A stretch of DNA of 64,000 bases from Deinandra increscens subsp. villosa (GCA_039602395.1 JBCNJP010000013.1:22581254-22645253), one strand, 5' to 3'. Numbered from the stretch's first letter, positions 20,711 through 32,076 are shown. Made by a program: numbers and translations. The notes: generated by a model not told the origin, from the letters alone.

Positions 20711-21058
20711 TGAAAATGCGTGAGCATCGGATCGTCTACTTGATCTAGCTAATCGGATATTGAAACGTAATTAACCGATTGTTTTATTGATCAAACGAGA
20801 ACAATTACAATCAGTAAACACTCAGAATCAGACTCAGAGAAACACACTCAGAAACACACACTTAAGAGATCTCGCACGCTCAGGACCACCAAACACAAAG
20901 ACCAAACAACTATTTATACCCGACTGGCCGAACTCCCTCCGAACCCCAGGTTCGGCCGGTCCGAACTTCAGGTTCGGACCAGGTTCGGCCAACCCTAAAA
21001 TGGCTTGAACTTGGTCTTCATTTGATACTTCACACGACGCACATTTCATGTATCAACA
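20711..21058 (-). repeat. 5' LTR of A
   Basis: 348 bp, identical base for base to 14851-15198. The sense-strand TATAAATA (complement of 20911-20918) is the probable promoter. Confidence 0.95.
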
Positions 21059-21133
21059 GGTGCTGGTGATGAAGCCATGAAAGAAGGAGGTGAAGGCGCC
21101 GATGATGCGGCTGCCGTGGATACTGTTCAATAA
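21059..21133 (+). pseudogene. E2 antisense ORF, end of exon 4
   Basis: After the second copy of the GGTGC duplication the coiled-coil exon resumes and ends at TAA 21131-21133, with an acidic/Ala-rich tail (KEGGEGADDAAAVDTVQ). The E3 homolog ends in a similar acidic tail. Confidence 0.6.
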
Positions 21134-21978
21134 TCCACGGTATTGTATCTACTTGTTTGTTTATCGTGAAGCTTTATTTTGTTTTTAAACAATGTCTTTT
21201 GTTTCGTTGCCGGAGGTTTGATTCCTGGTGTTATAATGCTCCACCCACGGGTTCATCACCTGTGGCTTTGACTTGAAACCCAAAAAACCTGGGGTCAATA
21301 CCAAAAAATCCAGCGGTTAAGCCTGAAAATCCTGGGGGTCAAGCCAAAAATCCTGGGGTCAAACCCAAAAATCCTGGGGTCAAGCCCAAAAATCCTGGGG
21401 TCAAACACGGTGCCGATCCGGGGAACTGGGTCATGCCCGGTGCCATACTGGAGAATTCTAGGGTCCACCTCGAGCCGAAACGGTGAACTAGGGTATTGCC
21501 TCGTGTGTCTTATGGTGGTGTGAAAACACCAAAAACCTTAAGGAACCCCCATATGTCCATAAATCATGAGGTTTTCGCCCATGCTGTTAACACGGGTTGA
21601 TCCCATAATCCTGGGTCCAATATGTCGGTTAACGTGCGCTACATGCAGGGGTCGTGTGCTACAGGCGATTACCCAAACGTAGGAGAGGTGATATCCTCTC
21701 AAACCTTAGAAGGTATACTAGATACCTTGAACGGAGGAGAGATGACCGGTCTCTAACTTAGGAGAAACACATCCTTCGCTTCATGCATCCAGGGTTAGCT
21801 ATCTGTTTTCATCCAAGTATCTCAACCAAAGGAGTTTGTAATTTTCACATGAAATGATAAAAACAGGTAAAGTAAGAATATAGAAAAAACATTTGATAAT
21901 AATAAAAACTATAAGAGAAATACCTCGATCAATTCATTAGTTAGGAAACATACCTGACGTTCTGCATCCTGGGTACTA
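21134..21978. other. E2 spacer between antisense ORF and pol, with CCTGGGG minisatellite
   Basis: Noncoding and homologous in parts to 27672-28871 of E3, for example GTCATGCCCGGTGCC at about 21430. A degenerate minisatellite lies at about 21277-21406: five units of about 21-22 bp built on AAAATCCTGGGGTCAAGCC. Confidence 0.65.
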
Positions 21979-23636
21979 TACTTACATGAAATAAGCTTTC
22001 AAATGGATGGCATTCCACGGTCTCGATAGTAACTCACCATCCATGTTGGCGAGCCAATATGCCCCTTTACCTGCCTCTGAGTCGATTAAATAAGGGCCTT
22101 CCCATTTGGGGGCCAACTTACCATCCCCTAGATTTGTCGTGTTCTGGAATGTCTTCCTTAATACCAAGTCTCCTACCCTGAACCTTCTGATTCCTACATG
22201 CTTGTTGTAGGTTTTAGATATTCTTTGTTTATACGCGGCCATTCTCCAAGCAGCTTGTTCTCGTAGTTCATCCACGGTGTCAAGATCGTCAGCCAGGGAC
22301 TCATTATTTGCATCCTGGGTCTACCTGATGACCCTGAATGTTGGGACAACCATTTCCGTTGGAATGACTGCTTCTGTACCAAAAACCAAGGAAAAACGGT
22401 TTTGGCCTGTTGCATTCTTTGATGTGGTTCTATCCGCCCACAATGCTAATGGTAGTTCCTTTGCCCATTTTCCCTTCTTCTCCTTGAGTCTTATCTTCAA
22501 ATTGTTGTTGATAATCTTGTTGCTAGACTCCGCTTGACCATTAGCCTGAGGATGCACTGGTGTAGAAGTTATCATCTTTATTCCCCAACTTTCATAAAAT
22601 CCAGTAGTCTTCTTGCCAATGAATTGGGACCCATTATCACACACTATTTCAGAGGGTATGCCGAATCTAGTTATGATATTTCTCTTGATGAATGAAATAA
22701 CTTCCTTTTCCCGTCGCCTTGGGTAGCTTCCCCACGATGTCCATTCCCCATTTCATAAAGGGCCAGGATGCAAGGGTTCGGCAGATTGATGGGGAATGTT
22801 GGCGTGTCTTTGGAAAGCATCACATTTAAGGGCAAAATCCTAGGCATCTTTTCTCAAGGATGGCCAGAAGTAACCTGTTCTCAAGATTTTAGACATTAGG
22901 ACCTGCCCCCTGTGTGGTTTCCACAGTCGCCTTCATGGATATCTTTGAGTACTTCCTGAGCTTCTTTATTCTCCAAGCACCTTAGGTATGTTCCTGCCAC
23001 ATATTTTCTATATAATTCACCTTTAATGAGAACGTACATGGCCATTCTGGTTCTGAATGCTCTGGTATCTTTTTCTTCTTTTGGGATGGAGCCGCTTTGT
23101 AGGTATTCTATGATAGGTCTGGTCCAGGATGACGAGATATCCTGGGACTTAGGACGTTGTGCATCCTGGGTATCAGGGCACTGTGCATCTTGAGTGTTAG
23201 GACACTATGCATCCTGGGTATTGGATGCCAAAACCATGCCCCCAGGATCAATGTATTCCAAGTTCTCTTGTTGATTGATTACTGGACTTAGTATGTGGAT
23301 TATGGGGATATGTGTGTCCTCTATTGCATTAAATGCCGACCCTAGGTTTGCTAGTGCATCCGCTTCAGCATTTTCATCCCTGGGTACTTGCTGAATGTTG
23401 AAAATTTGAAAATCATGGGTTATGGCTTTGACGACTCTAGGTACTTGGCCAGTTTCTCCCCTTTCACTGCAAAAGTTCCATTAAAGTGGTTAGCTAAAAG
23501 TAGGGAATCGACGTATACCTGGATATTCTGGATCCCATGATGTAGAGCTATTTGTAGGCCGGCAATGAAGGCTTCATACTCCGCTTCATTATTGGTTGCC
23601 TGGAATCCACACCTAACAGCCTGGGGTATCATGTCC
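21979..23636 (-). pseudogene. E2 pol: RNase H C-terminal part and integrase
   Basis: The RNase H piece (23632-23420) has NNEAEYEAFIAG and QVYVDSLLLANHF. After a degenerate linker and zinc module the integrase has MDIVGK and CDNGSQF. HPQANGQAESSNK carries the catalytic Glu. Compared with E3, about 28 residues between MDIVGKLPKA and EKEVISF are deleted with a frameshift. The C-terminal region (22275-21982) ends KAYFM. A nonsense TAG plus an extra G at about 23635-23645 separates it from the upstream ORF. Inactive. Confidence 0.8.
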
Positions 23637-23639
23637 CCC

Positions 23640-24659
23640 CTATGGCGATTTTAGTATGATTCCAATGCCTGTGCCCCTTACATTGGAGGCCTTATCTGTG
23701 AAAAGGGTCCAACATCCTGAGAATTCTTCTTGCTGTAAGCTCTGGAATTCTTGGTCCGCTTTGTATTGGATATCATTACTGAAATCAGCCACAAAGTCTG
23801 CTAGAGCTTGTGATTTTATGGTTGTTCTTGCTTCATATACCAGGTTGTAAGCATTCAACTTCAGAGACCATTTTGCCATCCTCCCTGACATCTCAGGCTT
23901 CCTTAAGACAGACTTTATAGGATAATTAGTTTTCACATGTATAGTATGAGTTTCAAAATAGTGTCTAAGTTTAGTAGAGGACATACTTAGGGCTAATATA
24001 AGTTTTTCTAAATGCGAGTACCTAGATTCAGCATCAAGAAGACTTTTACTTACGTAATATACTGGGTGTTGTTGACCTTCCGCATTAGTATTAGCATAAT
24101 GGACGGAAGTTTGAGGAGTGTTACCGACATCCCAGGTCACATTTGTCCCAGGATTAACGAATGGTTCCCTGATGGTGGACATCCTGGGTAAATCAGCTTG
24201 GGTCATCTGAGCGGCATAGGATGTTAATCTCCTGTCCAGTGGGGGGATGCCTTCATGTATCCTGGAATTGCTTCCAGGGGTGCTGAAATTCAGAATTCTG
24301 GGGTCGAGTGGAGAAGGCTGAACCGACGTAGCCCTGGGTAACTCTGATCTTATGCTCGTCAATTGGGCCATGAATTCCTGGTTCACCTTTTGTTGGAGTT
24401 CCATGTGGCGCTCCATCTTACCGAATGTGGCCAGGATATCAGTATTAGATATTAAGACAGGGTCATCTGGGATGTTTTTAGTCTCGATCACTTCATGGTT
24501 GACTGTTGGTCCGTCGCTGTGTGTAGCTGAAGTTGAGGTGTTAAACCTTGGAGCCGGTGAGGTGACTCCACTTGTCGAAGTACTGATCCTTGGACCCGGT
24601 GGGGTGACTCCAGTTGCCGAAGTAGTCACGGCAGAAACCGAAAGATTTGAGGTTTTCAT
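23640..24659 (-). pseudogene. E2 fused ORF: Gag N-terminus joined in frame to reverse transcriptase end/RNase H
   Basis: 339 residues from the ATG at 24659. Residues 1-195 are a Ser/Thr/Pro-rich Gag leader with GKMERHMELQQK. From about residue 198 the sequence switches without a stop to the end of reverse transcriptase and RNase H: HPVYYVSKSLLDAE, RYSHLEKLILAL, SGRMAKWSLKLNAY and TLFTDKASN, which keeps the first RNase H Asp. The Gag core, zinc finger, protease and catalytic reverse transcriptase are deleted. It is most likely an accident of deletion, but the frame is open across the join. Confidence 0.75.
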
Positions 24660-24745
24660 TTATGTCAACATCTTTTGATAGATTTTGGTAAAAATCAAGT
24701 TTAGGACAAATCTGAAAAGAGTTTGACAAAAAATTGATACCAATT

Positions 24746-24766
24746 GCCCCACGGTGGGCGCCAAAT
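24746..24766 (-). promoter_or_regulatory. E2 primer-binding site
   Basis: The minus strand reads TTTGGCGCCCACCGTGGGGC next to the LTR end (CCAAAACA). TTTGGCGCC... leaders are typical for Tat/Athila-type elements. It marks 24767-25625 as a 5' LTR with respect to E2. Confidence 0.75.
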
Positions 24767-25625
24767 TGTTTTGGATAAAAATTACTTAAGCTGATTTAGC
24801 AAGATTTGAACCAAATAAGATTAGGAGGTTTGGTGCCTAGGATTAAGATACGAAAACTGTTTGCAAAAATCCTGGGACAACAGTTGAATTCCAGGGACAA
24901 AAGTCAAAATCCTGAGTAAAAATGTAAGTTTGATTACGAAATTGATTAAGAAACTAGGGAAAAGCCCTTAGCCCTTAGATGTCTCTAAGGCGCCGCCAGC
25001 ATAAAAACCCCGGGTAGCGATAACACACGCTACCAATTTATTGATCACGTAAATGTTTGAGTACAGTGAGTAAGCAGAGAATCGAATATGAGAATACAAT
25101 GAGTAAAGCTCGAGTGAGCTGAATAATAAGTCTAAATGTCCTATTTATACTCCTAGCTCTTCAACAACTTGTCCGATATTCCAGGGATCTTCTCTTCAAC
25201 GTCTTTTTCAGTTGGTTGACCGAGTTTTTAGCTAACTTCCTTTGACCATGTGCGAAATAAGTCTCCAGCTCATCCCATTCGACCGTTGGTAGACTTCGTC
25301 AACCTGTCCTTGATCAGATATAGGCACAAAATGCATTAGTAACAATGTCCTAGCATGTAGGGTCATTTCCACATGCTGGGTCATTCGTACAATAACAGTG
25401 ACCCTTGATTATACTCATCCTGGGTCATAATAATGTATGATAAAAATAAAATAAATATAAACTTCCCTAAATTATGATGACATCCTGGGACATTACCTCG
25501 GTTCTGATACATTCAGGGTTACTCAGCGTTACCTGTTAAATTCCGGGTCACACAATTCCTGGGTCAATCCTGCCCTAAGCCTATACCTGTACCCTGGATT
25601 ACGAGCTGAAAATTCAGGTATAACA
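24767..25625 (-). repeat. Tat-type LTR shared by E2 and E3
   Basis: 859 bp. On the minus strand it starts TGTTATACCTGAATTTTC after a GGGGGCAAT tract and ends ATCCAAAACA. To its left is a primer-binding site (5' LTR of E2). To its right are the polypurine tract and antisense ORF of E3, as expected for the 3' LTR of E3. Confidence 0.8.
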
Positions 25626-25922
25626 ATTGCCCCCAAATTTTCGCAAGTTGTAGATAAGTTTTACAGCTGTGAAAATTTCAAATTAGGGTCTAATCCACGT
25701 TTGTTTTGATCGTGTCTGTTAATTAGGGATCCATTGCGCCACGTCGTGGGGTAACATCCTATCACCCCTGCAACTTCTATTCTCCTTAAATACTAGCTTT
25801 AACCTCTCCTCTCTCCACCATTAACTTTTTCGAGAGCAGAGGTTAACGTTAGGATCTCCAGCTTCCTTCCTCCGACCAGGTAATCTTCTCCTTCTAGCCC
25901 TTCCTTTTCTTTCTTTCCGATC
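25626..25922 (+). other. Polypurine tract and leader of the E3 antisense ORF
   Basis: It begins ATTGCCCCCAAATTTTCGC, with a TTAAATA box near 25795 and a C/T-rich run before the ATG at 25923. It is homologous to 12994-13280 of E2. Confidence 0.5.
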
Positions 25923-27671
25923 ATGACTCGCAAGAAAATCCGGTCGGAAACCCTGGCTAAAAAGACAGGGTTCGAGGACTTCCTCGATCAAAACTACTTG
26001 CAGAGTCGGGAATTAGAAACCTGCATGTTCACCGACGCCGACATTAGTGCATTGTCGTTGTCGGGTCTTCTTCCCCCTACCGCTGAAATCAGACCCTTCG
26101 ATAGAAGACTTAGGTCTGATTTTAGCTCTGAAATGTGGGTTTGTTTCCCGTTCACTCCTTTCTCCATGGGTCAATCTTTTCCTTTCACCGGTCTTCTGGC
26201 CGAGTTCTTTGAGGCCACCGGCCTTGCTTATGCCCAAACCCTCCCCATCGTACGGAGAATCCTGGGCACCCTTGACCATCTCAACATGGAGTTTGATTCT
26301 CTGGTTGGGTTATCTGAATTAGCCCTGGGTTATGAACTCAAGTCCCATGGTAGCAATCGGTTTTTGGTCAAGGCTTTGAACAAGGAGGTTCGAATGGTTC
26401 TCCGAGCTTCATTTCACGAGGAATGGAAGGGAAAAATTTTCTTTGTCAAGAGATCAACCATTCCAGGAGGGATAGGTCTTCTGATTAGGTGGAAAGTAGA
26501 TGGTAGGTTCCCACCTGCATTAGGAATTAGGATTTTTCTTTTTATTATATGTTATACAAATACTGACCTTGGATTTTTCTGTTTCGCTGTGCCCAGCTTG
26601 AGTTCAGTCTGCCCTGCAAATCCAGGGGCATTCGAGAGGTTTCAGACATACTTGACCATCACCGAGGAGGACCGAGAGTTCAAGGTTGATCCCCACCAAG
26701 CTGCCTCTTTCACTTCCCATAGCATGTCTAGTTGTAAGTGTACTGGTACCCTGCTTTTTGTTCCTTGGATTTTGTTGATTTATCATGTTTCTATTCTTCA
26801 GTTGCTGCTACTCCCATCAACCTCGAGGACGTTGATCTGGACGCTTTCCTGCTGGGTGGATCTGAACACGACATCCAGGTCTTCGCCCCAGTAAAGGCTG
26901 AGCCCATGTCTGCCCCCAAGGCTCCTTCCAAAGGCCTCTGGCACAAAGCGTAAGACCAGGGCTGCCGCTGCTGCTCCTTCCCTGCAACCCCTGGAAAACA
27001 TGGATGCTGCCGAGCTGCTCACACATGCTAAAGCTTCCTCTCTCCAAGTAAGTAAATCCTGGGTACCCATGAATTTTCTGTATAGTTAAGCCATTCAGGG
27101 TCTAAAATAATAATTAAATTACCTTGTCTCGCAGATTGCTAGGCGATTCTTCGAGCTGGTCCGGGCTACCGATAAGCGTGCCCATGATGCTGAGTCATCA
27201 GCCAAGAGGGAGGTCGCTGCTATGAACAAGGAGCTGAACTTGACCAGGGCGGCGGCTAATAAAAATCTGGGGCTGGTGCAGGACCTGGAGAAGAAGGTTG
27301 TGGATTCGCGAGCTGATCATGAGGCTGCTCTGGCCGCAAAGGGTGACGAGGGCAGGCTGATAGCCCGCATCTCGCTCCTCCAGTGCAGGTTGAAGATGGC
27401 TACGGAGGCCAAGGACCTGGGGTTCCAGAACCCCAAATGGGATGTGACCGGATGGGCAGCCAAACTGCGTGAGCTAGGCGCAACCATCCCTACTGGGTGT
27501 GACCCTGAAGCTGACCCTGGAACCAGCAAGGGCGCCCCATCCAAGGGCTCTGCTGACCATGCCATGGACATTGATCAACCCAAGGAGGGGAATGTGCCAG
27601 CCCAGGAGCCCAAGGCAGCAGAGGAGGTGCCGGTGGAGGAAGTTAAGGAGACGACCCAGTATGCAGTCTGA
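25923..27671 (+). pseudogene. E3 antisense ORF, four exons (gypsy-type transposon domain, coiled coil)
   Basis: Best preserved of the three antisense ORFs. Suggested exons: 25923-26502, 26608-26733, 26802-27047 and 27135-27671, with donors GTAGGT, GTAAGT and GTAAGTA and CAG acceptors. Reading phases are consistent across the first two junctions. Exon 1 has FEDFLDQNYL, CFPFTPFSMGQSFPF, LLAEFFEATGLAYAQTLP and YELKSHGSNRFL. Exon 2 has FERFQTYLTI and exon 3 a KRKTR basic patch. Exon 4 is a coiled coil with a tail of Pro/Glu/Lys. A single extra base in exon 3 near 26930 shifts the frame. Likely spliced from its own promoter; function unknown. Confidence 0.7.
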
Positions 27672-28871
27672 AAGCTGGGGGTCGTCTTCTTGTTTTTTGT
27701 GGTTCTTGTTTAAAAACAATTTTAATTTTCTGATTGTGATGTGATGCCGGTTGATGTTTCCCGGTTTTTATTTAAGATAATATGCCCCACCCCTGAATTA
27801 TGAATCTAGGGTTTTTGATATGCCCCCATCATGGGGTGGCCGGAGCTTTTCCGGACCCAGGATGGGTCCTTTAATATAACTGCTTTTAGTTACATGATTG
27901 TGTTTGAAATATTTGAAAAATATTTGCTAGTGCATGGAACCATTCTAGGGTTTACCTTAGTAGTCCTGGCTTGCCCCCAGGATTCAGGAATCCTTGTAGC
28001 TTTAGTAGACTTGTGAATGTTCCCTGTCATATGAACATAACAATTAGAATTAACTAGCCAAGTAGTTAAGTTACTTAGGTTTGAACCGTTATGACCCTGG
28101 ATTAAGTCAATGATCTTGGGCCACTAGGTAATCTTTGAGTTATTTCTGGGGTCATGCCCGGTGCCGTACTAGCGAACTAGGGATTTCCTCTTAGTCGTAC
28201 TGACTGACTAGGGCATGTCCTCGAAGTCTTAAGTTGGTACGTCAGCACCAATCCGTCTTGAAAACGCGTTAATCATTTTAAACCTTAAGGGAACCGCATA
28301 TATCCCTGGATTGGGAGGTTGCCACCAATTCTATTAACACGGATGATCTCACAATCCCAGGGTCTCATACTTGGATCACGTGCGTCTCGGGCAAAGCAAA
28401 AATTGCCACGTGCGTCCCGCGCGAGGCGCTATAGCCTATATTCGGATGGAGGAAGCTTAGTCCTCAAACCTTAAGAGTGGATTTAGGCCTCACCCAACAC
28501 GGAAGTGAGATGGCCAGTCTCAAACTTAGGAGACACATACTGATTATCCTTAGATTGATGAATTATGAGTGCATCTTGTTCCGCGTACCTTGGATTTTCG
28601 ACCATCCTGCATTTTGGGTACCCTGAATCCTAGGATACCCTGGATTCTGAGTAACCCAACTGACAAAACATAAATCTTAGTGTATTCAGGGTAGTGAATA
28701 ACAACTTTTGAAAAAGATATGACATGTGACTGATTAAAAAATAAACAAAGAAGATTAAACATGTAAAGGGATAAATGAAACAAATTAAGTGAGAGAAACT
28801 GACCTGGATTTCCAGCATGAATTTGAAAATTAAACACATACCTGGGCAACTGAATCCTGGGACAGGAAGCC
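27672..28871. other. E3 spacer between antisense ORF and pol
   Basis: Noncoding, 1.2 kb, sharing GTCATGCCCGGTGCC (about 28152) and other blocks with the E2 spacer. CCTGG and CCAGG words are frequent here as in all of E2 and E3. The two transcription units converge in it. Confidence 0.5.
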
Positions 28872-30743
28872 TTACATGAAATATGCCTCTAAGTGTATTG
28901 CCTTCCAAGGTCGTGGTAGTAGTTCTCCTTCCATATTAGCTAGCTAATATGCCCCCTTACCAGCCTCAGAGTCAATCAGGTAGGGACCTTTCCATTTAGG
29001 AGCCAACTTTCGATCCCCTGGATTAGTTGTGTTCTGAAATACCTTTCTAAGGACTAGATCTCCCACTTTAAACCTTCTGATCCTCACATGCTTGTTGTAA
29101 GTCTTAGAAATTCTTTGTTGATACGCTGCCATTCTCCAAGCCGCTTGATCTCTCAGTTCATCCAGGGTATCTAAGTCTTCAACCAGGGACTGATCATTCG
29201 AATCCTGGGTCTGACCACTGACCCTGAATGTTGGGACCACCATTTCTGTTGGGATAACTGCTTCAGTACCAAAGACCAAGGAAAATGGGGTTTGGCCTGT
29301 GGCGTTCTTGGATGTGGTCCTATCTGCCCATAATGCCAAGGGTAGCTCTTCTGCCCATCTTCCCTTCTTCTCTTTCAATCTCTTCTTCAAGTTGTTTATT
29401 ATAATCTTGTTGCTTTATTCAACCTGGCCATTAGCCTGAGGATGCACTGGTGTTGATGTTATCATCTTTATGCCTCAGGATTCATAGAATCCTGTGGTTC
29501 TGCTTCCAATAAATTGGGACCCGTTATCATAAACAATCTCGGATGATACCCCAAATCTTGTCAGAATGTTTCTTTTAATAAAGGATATGACTTCTTTCTC
29601 CCTGACTTGAACGTATGCCTCGGCATCAATCCATTTTGAGAAATAATATGTCATAGCTAGCATGAATACCTTTCCTCTAGGGGCCTTGGGTAATTTTCCA
29701 ACAATATCCATCCCCCACTTCATGAAGGGCCAGGATACTGGAATAGGGTACAAAGGTTCTGCAGGCTGGTGAGGGACATTGGCGTGTCTTTGACAAGCGT
29801 CACATTTCTGGGAGAAATCCTGGGAATCCTTCCTCATGGTAGGCCAATAATACCCTATTCTAAGAGTCTTGGACATTAAGGACCTGCCCCCAGTATGGTT
29901 TCCATAATCACCCTCGTGGATATCCTTGAGTACTTCTTGGGCCTCATCCTTCTCCAAGCACCTCAGATATGCACCTGCAAAAGATTTTCTATACAATATG
30001 TTCTTAATAATCACGTACCTGGCTATTCTTACTTTGAATGCACGGGCGTCCTTCTTGTTCCCTGGAATAGTACTATCCTGCAAATACTGAATAATTGGTC
30101 TGGTCCAAGATTCCTTCTGGGTTGAAGAATCCTGGGTACTGGATACCAGGATTTTATCTGCTGTACCGGAAACCTGGGTATCTGTACCTTGGTGTATAGC
30201 TGGTGTTAGTATATGAATTATAGGAATATGAGTGTCTTCAAGCGCTTTGAATGCTGAGCCTAGGTTCGCCAATGCATCTGCTTCAGCATTCTCCTCCCTT
30301 GGTATTTGTTGAATATTAAAATTTTGAAAATCCTGGGACATTCTTTTTACCACCTCCAAGTATTTGATTAGTGTCTCTCCTTTAGCTGTGTAGGACCCAT
30401 TAAAATGGTTAGCTAAAAGAAGAGAATCAACATATACCTGTATGTGTTGAATTCCCAAGTGTAATGCTAAGTGTAACCCAGCAATTAGGGCCTCATACTC
30501 AGCTTCATTGTTAGTTGCTTGGAATCCACATCTAACAGCCTGGGGTATCATGTCCCCCTGTGGCGATTTCAGTACGATTCCTAGGCTTGTCCCCCTGATA
30601 TTTGATGCTCCATAAGTGAACAAAGTCCAGCACCCTGAAATTTCTTCCTGTTGAAGCTGCTGGAATTCGTGGTCTGCCTCTTGTTGTATGTCAGTACTGA
30701 AATCAGACACAAAATTAGCTAGAGCCTGAGATTTCATATGCAC
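28872..30743 (-). pseudogene. E3 pol: RNase H and integrase
   Basis: RNase H begins after 30743: the first catalytic Asp is replaced by Tyr (TLFTYGASN), whereas E2 has TLFTDKASN. The Glu (NNEAEYEAL) and the later Asp (VYVDSLLLANH) are present. Integrase has the zinc module (H...H, CDACQRH), MDIVGK and YDNGSQF. Two nonsense codons follow near 29400-29480: TGA for an expected Trp, and TAA next to the HPQANGQVE Glu. A further TAG near 28945 replaces Trp before the AYFM end at 28872. Clearly inactive. Confidence 0.85.
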
Positions 30744-32076
30744 TCAGCTTCACCGACCACTTAGCCATTCGACGTAATACACAGGGTGTTGCTGACCTTC
30801 TGCATCCTTGGTCAGGACTACGCTTACCGTATTTCTGGAAACTGCTAAGTATAGGGACAAGGGCTCCTCTGGATTAGGCTTCATCAATAAGGGTGCCGTG
30901 GATAAATATGCCTTCAAATCCTGGAACGCCTTCTCATGTTCTTCTTTCCCTTCAAACTTCTTGTTCTTCTTCTGGATGTCATAGAATTCCCTGCATCTTT
31001 CCGAGGATTTTTATATAAATCTATTCAGGGCCCTGATCTGAACATCCTTGGCCTTTGAACATCCTTGGTGCTGGATGGTGGTTGTAGGTTGGCAATTTCC
31101 CTGATCTGCTCTGGACTTGCCTCTATACCTCTCTTGGTTACCATGTATCCCAGGAATTTTCCTACTCCGACCCCGAAATGACACTTCTCTGGATTTAGCT
31201 TCATGTTGTATTTATCCAGGATGTCAAAGGAATCCTTAACGTCCTGGACATGGTCATCGACGACCCTGGATTTCACCACCATGTCATCGATATACACCTC
31301 CATCATGTCCCCCAGTTTTTCTTTGAACATCATGTTGACCAATCTCTGATATGTTGCCCCTGCATTTTTTAGTCCAAAGGGAATAACCATATAGCAATAT
31401 ATACCTGTTGGTGTTATGAATGTCGTATCTTCTTGATCCTGGGGCTCCATCTGAATCTGCTGAAATCCTGTGGTGGCATCCATGAAAGTCAACATTTCAT
31501 TTCCTGCCGTTGCATCAACCATGGAATCTATGTGTGGCAGTGGGAATGGATCTTTTGGGCATGCACGGTTCAGGTCCGTGTAATCTACGCGTACCCTCCA
31601 TTTACCATTTTTCTTTCCTACTACCACCACGTTGGCTAACCACCTAGGAAACTTTACTTCTCTGATCATCTTTGATTTTAATTGTCTATCACCTCGTTCT
31701 GGATTATGACGTTCTTTTCTGGTGTAAATTTTCTCCTCTTTTGGTGTATGGGCCTGAAAGAGGTATCAATCCTAAGTTTATGTGTAATAACGGATTTAAA
31801 AAAAATACATGTCATGTCGTCATGGGACCAAGTATAGGTTGACATCCTGGTCCTGAGTAGATGTACTAACTGTTCCTCTATTGGCCTTGGAATATTTGTT
31901 CCAATATAGGCTTTCTTCCCTGGATTTAAGGGATCCAACTCAATAGCCTTGACGTCTTGCTCCCTTGCTTCCAGTGCTTCCCTGACCTTTTTTCTTTAAT
32001 TGCTATCCTTGTCTTTGTTTAGAGGATATTTTCATTGATGTAGTGTAACATTCCTTGGCTTCTTGCTGGTCGCTGT
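30744..32076 (-). pseudogene. E3 pol: reverse transcriptase
   Basis: Motifs in order from the right: HKLRIDTSFRP and KRRKF (31750-31720), WLANVVVVGKKNGKWR, DYTDLNRACPKDPFPLP, TFMDATTGFQQI with the first catalytic Asp, FGLKNAGATYQRLVN, and EVYIDDMVVKS with the YIDD active site. PEKCHFGV and KFLGYMV follow. A stop lies at about 31670-31677 and frameshifts at 30744-31025, where about 60 residues of the connection/RNase H are lost after HPVYYV. The Tyr after FMDA, common in the family, is Thr here. Confidence 0.85.

Larger units (their letters stand above)
14851..21058 (-). mobile_element. A: complete gag-only LTR retrotransposon (TR-GAG type)
   Basis: Minus-strand element, 6208 bp. The LTRs are identical over 348 bp and start TGTTGATAC and end TTTTCA. 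The 5-bp duplication GGTGC flanks it (14846-14850 and 21059-21063). A primer-binding site for initiator Met tRNA (TGGTATCAGAGC) lies two bases inside the right LTR. The interior encodes Gag-like ORF1 and ORF2 only. I find no protease, integrase, reverse transcriptase or RNase H on either strand, so it must depend on enzymes from another element. Zero LTR differences imply a very recent insertion. Two related elements, B and C, are in the same window. Confidence 0.92.
12206..25625 (-). mobile_element. E2: defective Tat-lineage Ty3/gypsy element
   Basis: Minus-strand element bounded by LTRs at 12206-12993 and 24767-25625, with a primer-binding site beside the right LTR (24746-24766). Inside are an antisense ORF (13281-14850 and 21059-21133), a spacer, pol (23636-21979) and a gag/RNase H fusion ORF (24659-23640). 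Protease and most of reverse transcriptase are deleted. Without the 6.2-kb insertion A the internal region is about 5.6 kb. The two LTRs share clear blocks but look only about 70% alike by eye, so they may not be the original pair; see the shared-LTR finding. Confidence 0.7.
25626..32076 (-). mobile_element. E3: defective Tat-lineage Ty3/gypsy element, internal region
   Basis: Antisense ORF (25923-27671, plus), spacer, then integrase, RNase H and reverse transcriptase on the minus strand up to about 32030. The 5' LTR starts at 32077 directly against the end of pol, so gag and the primer-binding site are deleted. The closest relative in the window is E2. Confidence 0.75.
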
